A stretch of DNA of 64,000 nt from the NCBI RefSeq assembly GCF_024139115.2, contig NC_085140.1, positions 158,498,452-158,562,451 of the forward strand. Direction: 5' to 3'. The DNA comes from Armigeres subalbatus. Taxonomy: Eukaryota > Arthropoda > Insecta > Diptera > Culicidae. The translations under genes were made by a program, and so were the position numbers. Position 1 is the stretch's first letter, and each line of letters begins with the position of its first letter. The notes under the pieces were generated by a model. That model was not told the origin of the DNA. It searched no databases and worked only from the letters and a program-made list of their open reading frames with translations. Shown here piece after piece: positions 24,101 to 34,702 of this stretch.

Positions 24101-24732
24101 CGCAATCGACACCACTGCATCCGACCATCATCAAGCACAGAATGACAAAAATAAGCGCCCACTTCTTTCATTCATATTCGCAGACCCACCGCCAGTTCTT
24201 CCGCTGCGGTGACTGCATGCTGTCGCTGTGTAGGTAAACACAGCGAACGAACGAACGAAACGAAAAATGCGCGAGCAAAAAGCACGTCAGTACGCGCTGC
24301 TGTCACAAATTGTAATGACTCGCACACGGTAGACACTGCTTCTTTTATACTCAAAGAAAATCTTCCGATAGACTCGAAGGTCCGTGACATACCGCATTCT
24401 GATGTCCGTGTTAGGAATGCACGGGATTGGTTACATATGAAATTTTTACTGGATTTGACAAGAATTGAAATTTTCAATAACTTATCGTTAATAATTTTAA
24501 GTTTCAATGAAATAGGCAAATTGCTGGAGAGTTTCCGAGTCGATTGATATATAAATCTTAAAAATCCATCGAAAGATAAAGGCGCTAGTAACGTTTAAAA
24601 TCTTCCCTTCCAGCGTAACGCTCTCGATTTCCAAAAATCTAAATGACACCCAGTATAGTAAAGAAAGACGTAAGTCCTACGTCAAAATTCGGGCATATTT
24701 TACACCCGATTCTATTTTTACACGGCCGTTTG
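21105..24732. other. Unassigned stretch, no gene or element supported
   Basis: AT-rich with a few GC-richer patches (23267-23400, 24020-24350). Open frames on both strands in 23949-24547 overlap one another and carry no domain, so they are not called. A promoter or untranslated exon could be hidden here, but the sequence alone does not show it. Confidence 0.35.
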
Positions 24733-25002
24733 CACACACTCAAATCATTTTACAGATTTCGGTGAATTTTGCTTCATTTCATCGAAATCTCAACAACATA
24801 ATTGATCGGTAATTATATCACCGATTTTCTGCGTTTTTTTTCCTTTGTTCAACTGTTAAAACCAGCGAAAATCTGTAAAAAAAAATTTACCGTACATAAA
24901 TCTGCAGACTCCATTTTTTACCGGGATCTCAGCAATTTACTTAACTTTTACTTAACTTTTACTGAGATAAAAACTGAGTGTGTGTGATTTATTTTAAGTG
25001 TG
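24733..25002. mobile_element. Diverged MITE, CACACTTAAAATAAAT family
   Basis: The right end ATTTATTTTAAGTGTG and the left end CACACACTCAAATCA are inverted versions of the family ends. Inside, CGAAATCTCAACAACATAAT and CGGTAATTATATCACCGATT correspond to blocks of the copy at 2605-2813. Arms are much eroded. Confidence 0.6.
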
Positions 25003-26294
25003 CATACACAGTTTTCACACAGTTGCTACATTTTGCATAGTTCGCCGAAAAGTCATAAAACTTTTTTTTTACACGGATTTTCGAATTTTAAACTGAAAAT
25101 CGCATTCCCGTGTAAAAAAGAATCGATTGTACAAAACAAATAATTTTGAAAATTCAACAACGTGTAAAATTGTAACTAATCCCAACAAACGAATATTTCT
25201 TGCCTTGATTTTTGAAACCGTCTATTGTTTACTTTCTCTTTCGATTATCACAAAGCCATGCTTACGTTTACATTGGATTTTTCAGTAAAGATCTAAAGAA
25301 CCAAGCATTGTCTAGCCAAGCATTGTCTATTGTAAAAAAATGCAACTAATGCAAAATTAGCCTTTTTATTAGCGAAGGAGAGCGTTATGAAAGAGAGTCT
25401 CTCATTTGGACATACGACGTTTCCAAAAAATCATGCTAGATTTGACTGAATTTAATAAGCACGCACTGTTGAAATTTATTTAGATTAGTAAGATTGATTG
25501 AATGTAACGTTTATTTGCATGCTCCAGATATGTGCATGAAAATCTTACACTTAAAATCACAACATATTTTGATTTATGTATGTATATAAGCGCATATAAA
25601 AAAATATCCAAGATTGTGTACACTGTGCTCGACGAAAACTACGTAAAATATTGTAGAGCCGTATCAAGAATTTTTTACATCTTCTGACGTGAAAACAGTA
25701 TGAACTTTTACAATGCCAGTCGCTACACATTTTATATATTTAAAATTATACTTAGTTTAAGACAAACGTTTTTACTAAAAGTTCGATTTACTACGAATTT
25801 AAAAATTGTTGGGCATTGTTTAGTGACACAACTAATGCTACTTCACTTGTATCAACCAATCATCAAAGATCCATGAAATTTAGTAATAACTCTTCGGAGC
25901 CGCAATAACATTTCGGAGCCGGAATTTGTAATCGACTGATGGCACTTCAAATTTGAATGCACTTAGCTGTTTTGTGTAATTTACGCCACTACTCGACGCC
26001 TCAGCACTCCTCATGCATTATGAGCACCTGCTTGACCTGCAACAGAAGGCATTAATCTACCTGCAGCATACTGAGATACCATCCGACCGACACTCCTACC
26101 CAGCTAATTGGATATCCATATACCACCCTAACACCCTAGTGCAATGATAGATAATATCCTGAAAGTAAAAAAATGATTTATTATTAAACTCGTTACAATT
26201 CAATAATGGCTAATACTCGAAAAGTAAGAAATTTCTAAAGCTCAAATCGCGCTATGTAGGGGATGCATGAACGGGATTGGATGGTTCTGATTTT
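25003..26294. other. AT-rich flank of the RTE element
   Basis: No gene visible. AATCCCAACAAAC at 25177 is the end word of the short MITE at 8558-8656, here without a partner. Confidence 0.35.
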
Positions 26295-26307
26295 TTACTT
26301 GGTTTGT
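26295..26307. repeat. Target-site duplication, left copy, of the RTE element
   Basis: TTACTTGGTTTGT here is identical to 30715-30727 and defines both ends of the retrotransposon insertion. Confidence 0.9.
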
Positions 26308-26321
26308 TTATTTATTTAACA

Positions 26322-28557
26322 TCAGACTAAGGCCGGAGTGGCCTGTGCTGCACATAAAAGACTTCTCCATTCAGCTCGGTCCATGGCTGCACTTCGCCAA
26401 CCACGCAGTCTGCGGAGGGTCCGCAAGTCGTCCTCCACCTGATCGATCCACCTTGCCCGCTGTGCACCTCGCCTTCTTGTTCCCGTCGGATCGTTGTCGA
26501 GAACCATTTTCACCGGATTACTGTCCGACATTCTGGCTACGTGCCCGGCCCACCGCAGTCTTCCGATTTTCGCGGTGTGAACGATGGATGGTTCTCCCAA
26601 CAGCTGATGCAACTCGTGGTTCATTCGCCTCCTCCACGTACCGTCCGCCATCTGCACCCCAATTACAGATGGTACGCAACACTTTCCTTTCGAAAACTCC
26701 CAGTGCGCGTTGGTCCTTCACGAGCATCGTCCAGGTCTCGTGTCCGTAGAGAACTACCGGTCTAATAAGCGTTTTGTAGATTGTCAGTTTGGTACGGCGG
26801 CGAACTCTATTCGGTCGGAGCGTTTTGCGAAGTCCAAAGTACGTACGATTTCCTGCCACTATGCGTCTCCGAATTTCTCTGCTGGTATCGTTATCGGCGG
26901 TCACCAGTGAGCCCAAGTACACGAATTCTTCAACCTCCTCGATTTCGTCACCACCGTTAGAAACTCGTGGTGGGTGGCTCACATTGACCTCTCTTGAGCC
27001 TCTTCCTATCATGTACTTCGTCTTCGACGTGTTGATGACTAGTCCAATCCGTTTAGCTTCGCTTTTCAGTCTGATGTAGGCTTCCTCCATCCTCTCAAAG
27101 TTACGTGCCATGATATCAATGTCGTCGGCGAAACCAAATAACTGGACGGACTTCGTGAAAATCGTACCACTCGTGTCAATCCCTGCCCTTCGTATTACTC
27201 CCTCCAAAGCGATGTTGAATAGCAGACACGAAAGACCATCACCTTGCCGTAACCCTCTACGCGTTTCGAAGGGACTCGAGAATGCCCCTGAAACTCGAAC
27301 TACGCACATCACCCGATCCATCGTCGCCTTGATCAACCGTATCAGTTTATCCGGAAATCCGTTTTCGTGCATTAGCTGCCATAGCTGGTCCCGATCGATT
27401 GTATCATATGCGGCTTTGAAGTCGATACATAGATAATGTGTGGGCACGTTGTATTCGCGGCATTTCTGCAATACCTGTATGGCGTATGGCGAACACCTGG
27501 TCTGTGGTATAGCGTTCACCCATAAATCCCGCCTGGTACTGCCCCACGAACTCTCTTGCAATTGGTGTTAGTCGACGGCATAAAATTTGGGAGAGTACCT
27601 TGTAGGCGGCGTTCAGCAATGTGATTGCGCGGTAGTTGCTACAATCCAGCTTATCACCCTTTCTGTAGATGGGACACACGACACCTTCCATCCACTCCTG
27701 CGGCAGAACCTCATCCTCCCAAACCTTGGTAATCACCCAGTGCAGCGCTCTAGCCAGTGCTTCACCATCGTGTTTAAACAGCTCTCCTGGTAGTTGGTCA
27801 TCTCCAGGGGCTTTGTTGTTTTTCAGCCGGCCGATCTCCTCCTGGATTTCCTGGGGATTCGGAGCCGGAAGTCGCATGTCCTGCGCGCGTGCTCCTAGGT
27901 TCATTACCATACCGCCACCGTTGTCTGCCATATCGCCATTCAGGTGCTCTTCGTAGTGCTGCCGCCACTTTTGGATCACCTCACGCTCGTTCGTAAGAAG
28001 GTTCCCGTTTATGTCCTTACACATATCGGGCTGTGGCACGTGGCCCTTACGTGAACGGTTCAACTTCTCATAGAACTTTCGTGCGTTATTAGCGCGGTAC
28101 AGTTCTTCCGTCTCTTCACGGTCTCGATCTTCCTGCTGGCGTTTTTTCCTCCGGAAAATCGAGTTTTGTCTGTTCCGCGCCCGTTTGTATCGTGCCTCGT
28201 TCGCCCTCGTGCGCTGTTGCAGCAATCTCGCCCATGCTGCATTCTTCTCCTCAACTAACTGCTCACATTCGCCGTCATACCAGTCGTTTCTCTGATCCGG
28301 AGCCACCGTACCTAGTGCAGCGGTTGCGATGCTTCCAATGGCGAATCGAATATCTCTCCAGCCATCTTCAAGAGATGCTGCGCCTAGCTGCTCTTCCGTT
28401 GGGAGTGCCACTTCCAGCTGCTGCGCGTAGTCTTGGGCTAGTCTACCGTCTTGTAGCCGCCCAATGTTAAGCCGCGGCGGACGACTCCGACGCGTGTTGT
28501 ACACCGTCGAGAGTTTTGAGCGCAGACATACTGCGACGAGGTAGTGGTCGGATTCAA
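26322..28557 (-). pseudogene. RTE reverse transcriptase and C-terminal domain, frameshifted
   Basis: Three minus-strand frames (28579-27404, 27561-26518, 26657-26322) carry one protein. The first starts SDHYLVAVCLR, the last strand of the endonuclease. It then has NNKAPGDDQLPGELFKHDGE and YRKGDKLDCSNYRAITLLNA of the fingers. The second has CIDFKAAYDTIDR, RRGLRQGDGLS and the catalytic FADDIDIMA (FADD at 27132-27121). The third has the typical C-terminal GRLRWAGHVARM and RRRGAQRARWIDQVEDDLR. Frame changes lie near 27480, where a CATA duplication is visible (CGCCATACGCCATACAGG), and near 26645. All catalytic aspartates are present, so decay is by frameshift rather than by active-site loss. Confidence 0.9.
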
Positions 28558-28710
28558 CCCAGACAACCACACATCGCATAAGAATGCACGATTAAAATCG
28601 TTTACCGATACAAATTTCATCAAAATCACATTGTGGTGCAAAGCTCATCAGTTTATTCATAAATTTTCCCGCACACTAGGCTATTTTACGAGTTTATTCC
28701 AGCTTCATTT

Positions 28711-28940
28711 CTCGGGTACTTATTCAAAAGGACGTATGTGATTTTGTAAACAAAGATTCAAACGTCGATTTGTCCAATCTGATGGCACTCCCACGCAAAC
28801 CAACACCCCACCAGATAGCCGAAGGCTTCCCCTGCCTGTCTGTGGTGATGGTTTGCGTGGGAGTGCTATCAGATTGGACAAATCGACGTTTGAATCTTTG
28901 TTTACAAAATCACATACGTCCTTTTGAATAAGTACCCGAG
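28711..28940. mobile_element. Foldback MITE, CTCG ends, ATTT duplication
   Basis: An almost perfect 230-bp inverted repeat. The left arm starts CTCGGGTACTTATTCAAAAG and continues to GGCACTCCCACGCAAACCA. The right arm mirrors it, with a loop of about 50 bp. ATTT flanks both sides (28707-28710 and 28941-28944). The very low arm divergence implies recent origin or gene conversion. Its ends and the word CAAAAGGACGTATGT match the MITE at 30857-31008. Confidence 0.85.
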
Positions 28941-29084
28941 ATTTGTTGACATCGCATATGCCTGCAAGCAAACTCAAACGAAATCGGATTATCTGTCAAA
29001 CGGAGTTTGTTATCACAAACTACATCGCAATGTATAACGAAGAAACTCGCATAAAATTCGTGCACTTCGCATACACTACCGTGC

Positions 29085-29496
29085 TAGGGATCCTATATTA
29101 AGAGATATGCGAATACTTTTCCAGACGATTTAGCAACGCTGTTACTTTTGTAAACAAACGCTGCCAGCACTTGCCGCACTGAAAAATGTTTAGGCTTGCA
29201 CATGACTTTACATTCGAAAACACTTTTTGATTATTTTGTCTATCCTCTAGCAGTGCATTTTCGCTAACATTAAAAAGCAATTCGAATGAACACGATATAA
29301 GGCATCAACTAGACTACTTTTACTTACGAAAATTGTTTATTCGATAAAACTTTTCATAAAATCTATTCCATCAAAATCGCAATACCTTTCGATCTGCAAC
29401 AATAACGATGTTTATTTGGCTCAGATTTTGACAGTTCTCAATGCTCGATTGGCTCAAGATGGCCGCTTTCGCATATCTCTGAATGTAGGATCCCTA
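29085..29496. mobile_element. hAT-like MITE, TAGGGATCCTA ends, 8-bp duplication
   Basis: TAGGGATCCTATATTAAGAG at the left and its partner CTCTGAATGTAGGATCCCTA at the right form inverted repeats of about 29 bp. TACCGTGC is duplicated on both sides (29077-29084 and 29497-29504). An 8-bp duplication with TAGGG ends is typical of hAT. The 412-bp interior has no transposase. Confidence 0.8.
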
Positions 29497-29649
29497 TACC
29501 GTGCAACGTCGGATAAGAAATACACATATATCGCCTCCACTTTTGTACGTAAAAAGCGTTTTCGCGACTGGTGTGCGATGAAAATTGTGCGCAAAGGCAT
29601 CGCATAACAGAAAAACAAGTCTATTATGCATGCATTCTGGTTGTCTGGG

Positions 29650-30503
29650 AATATTCGCACTGCGGTAAGTGCGTACGTTCGTGATGTCGGAGAAGAATTT
29701 ACCGTCGAATAGAACGTGGTCGATTTGGTTTTCCGTTACTTGATTAGGTGATTTCCATGTGGCCTTGTGGATATTCTTGCGGGGGAAGAAAGTGCTTCGG
29801 ACTACCATTCCGCGGGAGGCTGCAAAGTTTATGCATCGTTGGCCGTTGTCGTTCGATACGGTATGCAGACTATCCGGTCCGATGACCGGTCTATATATTT
29901 CCTCCCTTCCTACCTGAGCGTTCATGTCACCGATGACGATTTTGACGTCCCGCAGTGGGCATCCATCGTATGTCTGCTCCAGCTGCGCATAGAACGCTTC
30001 TTTCTCGTCGTCGGATCTCCCTTCGTGTGGGCAGTGCACGTTGATGATGCTATAGTTGAAGAAACGGCCTTTTATCCTCAGCTTGCACATCCTTGCGTCG
30101 ATTGGCTGCCACCGAATCACGCGTTGGCGCATCTTTCCCAGTACTATGAAGCCGGTTCCCAGCTCGTTGGTGGTGCCACAGCTTTGGTCGAAAGTAGCCG
30201 CTCGATGCCCGCTTTTCCACACTTTCTGTCCTGTCCAGCAGATTTCCTGCAGCGCTACGACATCGAAGTTGCGGGGATGTAATTCATCGTAGATTATCCT
30301 GTCGCAACCTGCGAAGCCTAGCGACTTGCAGTTCCATGTTCCAAGCTTCCAATCGTGATCCTTTATTCGTCGCCTAGGTCGTTGCCGATTGTATCGAGTC
30401 GTATTATCTTCTATGTCGTTCGTAAAAGTTGTTTTTAAAGGCGGCTTATTGGGCCTGCGAAAACCTCCTGTCTCGTCAGAGGGCCGTCGTGTCAGGTCTG
30501 TTT
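29650..30503 (-). pseudogene. RTE apurinic-like endonuclease domain
   Basis: On the minus strand the frame is open from about 30503 and reads LGTWNCKSLGFAG (the WN motif), FDVVALQEICWTG (catalytic E in LQE), NVHCPHEGRSDDEKEAFYAQ, DVKIVIGDMNAQVGRE (GDxNA), and NQIDHVLFDG near the end. It lacks the final SDH strand, which lies across the insertion at 28557. There is no in-frame ATG at the 5' side, so the true start is lost or a non-ATG codon was used. The domain nicks target DNA for target-primed reverse transcription. Confidence 0.85.
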
Positions 30504-30727
30504 AGCGTCCCAGCTAACACCAGTACTTGGGCTTGTGCGCTTTGAGCGGCACACCGTCGCTTTGCGGAGCATACTTGCGGATACATGCAGCTTTTTTATA
30601 GAGGTTTAACAGAGCCCACTGTCAAACCTCACCACATCCTAGACAGGCACCACAACTCGCAGATGGCCTGGGAGGGATCGTCAAGCCCTTGGAGATAGTC
30701 CCTGCTGCCCTGCCTTACTTGGTTTGT

Positions 30728-30746
30728 AATCTAATCTAATCTAATC
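30728..30746. repeat. (AATCT)n microsatellite next to the RTE duplication
   Basis: About four tandem AATCT/TAATC units directly follow the right target duplication. The same pentamer tail occurs in the tiny insertion at 40340-40363, which suggests a LINE 3' tail type. Confidence 0.6.
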
Positions 30747-30856
30747 TCATACTTGTGTAGCCTATACTTTAAAGTAATGTGACCACACAACAGTCCCGCA
30801 TTATCACTATTCATCCCGCGCTAAATAGCGTCCCACGAATCGTCCCGCATTCAATT

Positions 30857-31008
30857 CTCGCTTAACTTTTCAAAAGGACCTATGTAACATTTTTTTCATG
30901 AATTAATTTGAATACAGCAATCAATAGCTTAACTCATGTTGTTCTGATGATTGCGCTATTCAAAATAATTCATGAAAAAATGTTACTTAGGTCCTTTTGT
31001 TAAGCGAG
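30857..31008. mobile_element. Foldback MITE, CTCG ends, AATT duplication
   Basis: The 152-bp element starts CTCGCTTAACTTTTCAAAAG and ends with its inverse CTTTTGTTAAGCGAG. AATT lies on both sides (30853-30856 and 31009-31012). Both ends and the word CAAAAGGACCTATGT relate it to the MITE at 28711-28940, and the word CTTTTCAAAAGGGTGTATGT in the inverted repeats of the transposon next door is close. Confidence 0.8.
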
Positions 31009-31378
31009 AATTTATTTCTAGATATGTACCGCGAAAATCTGCTTCTGTGACTCAGATAAAATTATCTCTATAGTTTGTTTTACCCAAGCCTTATACTCTG
31101 GGAATCTTGTAAGCAGATTTTGCTTGCATCTATTTCCTGCTGCGTGATTGTTTGGTTTTTGACAGGGAACGTCCAAAATTCCACTCCATTTAAATTGCAT
31201 GCGGACCAAAATCTTGCGGAAAATTTATCCGAAAATTTCAGGCCGGATTCTCCAACTATTTAAAACGGTACGGGATTTTTGATTTTCTGAGGCAAGATCT
31301 ATTCAGTTTCACTCGTTTATGAGCGATTCCAAGCAACAGCATCAAAATTTAAGAAAATTTTTAATTCATGATTTTCTA

Positions 31379-31908
31379 TTGAGTTGAAACTTTGCACAGT
31401 TTTTCAATTTCATCTAAATCGTAATTTTTCGATATCAAATCTTCATATTGAGTCACGACTAACTTTTCAAAAGGGTGTATGTGAAAATGGTTCAAAAATA
31501 TTTAAAAAGCTGCACAGCAAAAACGGAATGTTCGATTGTTATGATTTTTTCAGCAAAGTTAGACAACTAAATTGTGATTCTTAAGAAAATGTGCACAGTA
31601 AAAAAAAAAATGTTTTGCCTTTAAAAATATCATTTTTGTCACAAAAACTCAAATATCTCAAAACCCTGCCTTTTTTCGAACGTAATTTTTTTAGGGAAAA
31701 CGGTCCATTATATTAGCTATCTACCATAAAAATTTGGTGATGGTAAACTAATAAACAAAAAAGTTATGACATTTCAAACATTTCACAATTTTCACATATA
31801 GTAAACAAAAAAAAATTTCCGTGTATTTTTTTTCAAGAATCGCAGTTTGATGCTGATTTTATTGTTAAGGGCCTTGCGTGAGTTAAACAAGTTGTTTGTA
31901 TGATATTC
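31379..31908. repeat. Left long inverted repeat of the transposon
   Basis: It includes CTTTTCAAAAGGGTGTATGT near 31461, AACGGTCCATTATATTAGC near 31699 and GATGCTGATTTTATTGTTAA near 31850, all mirrored in the right copy. Confidence 0.85.
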
Positions 31909-32124
31909 CATATTTATGTATTCATCGATATTATGTATATTATATGTATAAATATTATATGTATAAATAAATAAAATGAATTAATATTATCCTAAGTATT
32001 AAATTAAATGTGGCAGTTACAATAATGTTGTTATAGAAACTCTAAGAGTTTTGGGTTTGAATTTTGGTATGGGTTATGATATCATGAAAACAGTTTATTA
32101 ATACTTATTTTTTATTTATTTTAT

Positions 32125-34236
32125 TCAAATTTTTAAAATATCGAACACTTTTGAATTATTATCAGCACAGTTTGAGTATAGTTTTGCTTTAATTTTATTT
32201 TCCGACAATGGAATGAAACAGTGAAATTTTTGGGTTCCTTGGATCGTTTTCGCGTTATTAAATTGCTCGCTGAGCTCTGAAGCTTTTATTTCGTACTCTT
32301 CAGTAGTAGTAAAACAAAATGATAATTTGGTTAAATCTTTTTCTTTTCTACGATTTGCCCAATCAAAAAGTTCTTTCGCAGTTTTAATTGGATGCTCACG
32401 TTCTTTGGCTAAACTTGCTCTTGTGGCCATGCGCTTTATTGTTCCTCCAATAGCATCACAAGGATCTTTGCCATGTGATGTAGCAAAAAAATGCCATTCT
32501 GCATCAATTCCGTACATTGATTTAAATTGACATAGGCTCGAAAAATTCTTACGATTTTTGTACTGCGACGCTGCTCCATCAGACATGAAATATATCTTTT
32601 TGACTTCTTTATGCTTATCAACGCGTAAAAAGTTAATCATTTTTTCAATGAACAAGTTTACGGATACTGAATCGTGTCTTAAATCTTCGGAAATTATAAT
32701 AAAACTTAAGTGTTCAATTTGCGTACTTCCATTAAAATAAATAACGAATGGATGAATTGTAGCTTGTTGTACGTTCCAGTGATGGGACTGCACTTCATCT
32801 TGCAATACAAAGCTGTAATTTTCAGAAAATCACAAATGACTAAAAATTCACCATTTTGTTATGTATTTTCGTATTTTTAAAAAGCTGGATTGTTCTGTTT
32901 TAATGAAATCGTGAGGATTAAACTTTCTAATTTCAAGCAAAATATGACACAAACTCATCTACAGGTTTTACAATAGTTTCTATGTCACACCTATCCGTGG
33001 TCACCCATTGCTCAAATGATAACTGATCAATATATTTTTCTTCAAACTCAGCGAATAAAGTATTTTCCAATGATGAAGAATCTGGACAATCCGAACAAGA
33101 TCGTAGATAGCAATTTGATGTTGTATTTTCACACAAAAGACTACCAGTTAACATTTTAATATCCTTTGTTAAATTGATTCTTTTCAAACTATGTAAAATA
33201 AGATTAATATTCTCATGGGTTGTGCACACACACATTATGTGTTCCTGAATTGGAAAGAAGCTTACATTGCCTTGGCCGAAGGCTTGCAAATGAGGAAAAA
33301 CCTATTTTAATATTATCGTGAATTTCCTTGAAGCGTGTGTACGCTTCTTTCAAAGTCGTCATCATTAATCGTTTTGGATTGCTTGACGCTTTCCATCTTT
33401 TTACTGATACGTAATCTTTTGACCAGGCATAGCTCGACTTACTTCATCATCTTCAAAATATTGAACTACTATTTCTTTTGTCTCATCTGTTAATGCAGTA
33501 CTAGACCTAGTATTTTTGGTTGAAAGACAGTTATTCTTCAATTGTTTTGCCTCTTTTACTGTATTTCTATTGGTTTTGAACTCATCAATGGCATCCTGAA
33601 TAGACCACGAACTTGGCAGCATCGACAAAATCAATAATTTTTCTTTCCTTGTCGTGGCTGCATTCGAGAACCTTTCCTTCATATTTATAATTACCTCATC
33701 GTAGTCTGTATTTTCCACATCATCAGGTCCTAATTTGAAGAGGTTTCTTCGTACAGCTTCGTTTATTTCACGGTATTTTTCTCCGGGTAATAAACGTAGT
33801 CCATCTTACTCCATTTAATCGGAGTCACTTTTATCCCAGCTATGCCCTCGTTAAAGCGTTCGATGTTGACCTTTTGGATACACTCATCTTCCGATTGATT
33901 TGTTGAAACAGATTTCGCTGATGGTACGGTGGCAAGGCTCTCAGCACTTAATACTTCTGGTAATTCCTCAGTTGTTGTCGATACATCTGGCAATTCCTCA
34001 GTTGCTGTCGTTTTCGAACTTCCTGCGCTCTGCTCAACTGATGATATACAGATTGCTCTTTTGTCAACGTTTAGACGGCAGGACGTGCAAATGCGTAAAT
34101 TTGTATTCAATGTGGACATTGGAGCATAACCAGTCGCTTTCAGTTTATCTATGGTGCTTTCGGTGAGATTTCGTAACTCTTTTGAACACTTTTTTCCATC
34201 AAACGGCCTACAACAGTTGAGAAAGCGGCTACTCAT
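32125..34236 (-). pseudogene. Broken DDE-type transposase, about 700 codons originally
   Basis: Four minus-strand pieces line up. (1) 34236-33763: starts MSSRFLNCCRPFDGKKC, with a CC and a CTSC pair that look zinc-binding, then an acidic Ser/Thr-rich linker. (2) About 33760-33401: WSIQDAIDEFKTNRNTVKEA, a helix-turn-helix-like stretch, then DDEVSRAMPGQK. (3) About 33400-32933: LKEAYTRFKEIH, then CVCTTHENINLIL and a CYLRSCSDCPD cysteine cluster. (4) About 32840-32125: FVLQDEVQSHHWNVQQATIH, IYFMSDGAASQYKNRKNFSS with an acidic catalytic candidate, and HFFATSHGKDPCDAIGGTIK. Pieces 1 to 2 join after a small slip in an A run near 33770, 2 to 3 after another near 33412, and a GT-run slip lies near 33235. 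The pieces form one protein family I recall from arthropods and cnidarians. Sola- or Kolobok-like is unproven. Confidence 0.7.
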
Positions 34237-34702
34237 GTTGTTCGTAATATTTCAATAAACAAAATCACTTTTAAGTTTTTACTGACTAGTTTGGTGTCAT
34301 TTGTTTGACTGAAGAAAAAATTACTATAAGATCTTTAACAACCTTAGTAGTAGTAATTTTTTGCTTTTTCGTGAGCATTGTCATGGTATGTACCTATCAT
34401 GCATTTGTTGTTGTTGAAGATACCCGTTTCCTCCCGATCATAAAGTCTATTCTCTAAGAGGTATATTTTTTGCAGGTAAACTATAGACGTACACGTGTAT
34501 ATAAATCTTTGATTTTGCAGCTTTTGTCTTAAAAATAACATTTCTGATATGTTTCTATCAACGTTATTATCAACAGGTTTCAACACTATTAAAAGAATTT
34601 TTCGCCAGTCACGTGCAATGAAAATTATGACACTATCAATACTTTTGATCACAACACTGGATCGTGTCTAAGTTTCTTATAGATGCTATGAATAATTAAA
34701 TC

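Larger units (their letters stand above)
28558..29649. mobile_element. TIR element inserted in the RTE endonuclease/RT junction, with two nested MITEs
   Basis: The ends are CCCAGACAACCA at 28558 and its exact complement TGGTTGTCTGGG ending at 29649. The RTE frame reads RSANI on one side and ESDHYLV on the other, a continuous motif when the insert is removed, with AA (TT on the coding strand) duplicated. A 2-bp duplication would fit few superfamilies and could be a residue of a longer one. Removing the nested foldback (28711-28940) and hAT-like MITE (29085-29496) leaves about 440 bp of host element. No transposase is encoded. Confidence 0.75.
26308..30714 (-). mobile_element. RTE-clade non-LTR retrotransposon, nearly full length, split by a nested insertion
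   Basis: The identical 13-mers at 26295-26307 and 30715-30727 bound the element, which reads on the minus strand. Order: a 5' leader (30714-30505) beginning GGCAGCAGGGACTATCTCC, the APE endonuclease (to 29650), a nested 1.09 kb insertion, then reverse transcriptase and C-terminal region (28557-26322), and a short AT tail ending AAATAAATAA instead of poly(A), as is usual in RTE. Without the nested insert it is about 3.3 kb, the normal RTE size. Two coding frameshifts plus the insertion make it inactive. Confidence 0.9.

Noticed and set aside
23949..24547. Overlapping open frames of 87-115 codons, possible exon or promoter region
   Set aside because: Frames on both strands of similar length, with no recognisable domain or clear splice structure.
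26345..28470. Many plus-strand open frames opposite the RTE reverse transcriptase
   Set aside because: Shadow frames of the minus-strand gene, which has all the reverse transcriptase motifs.
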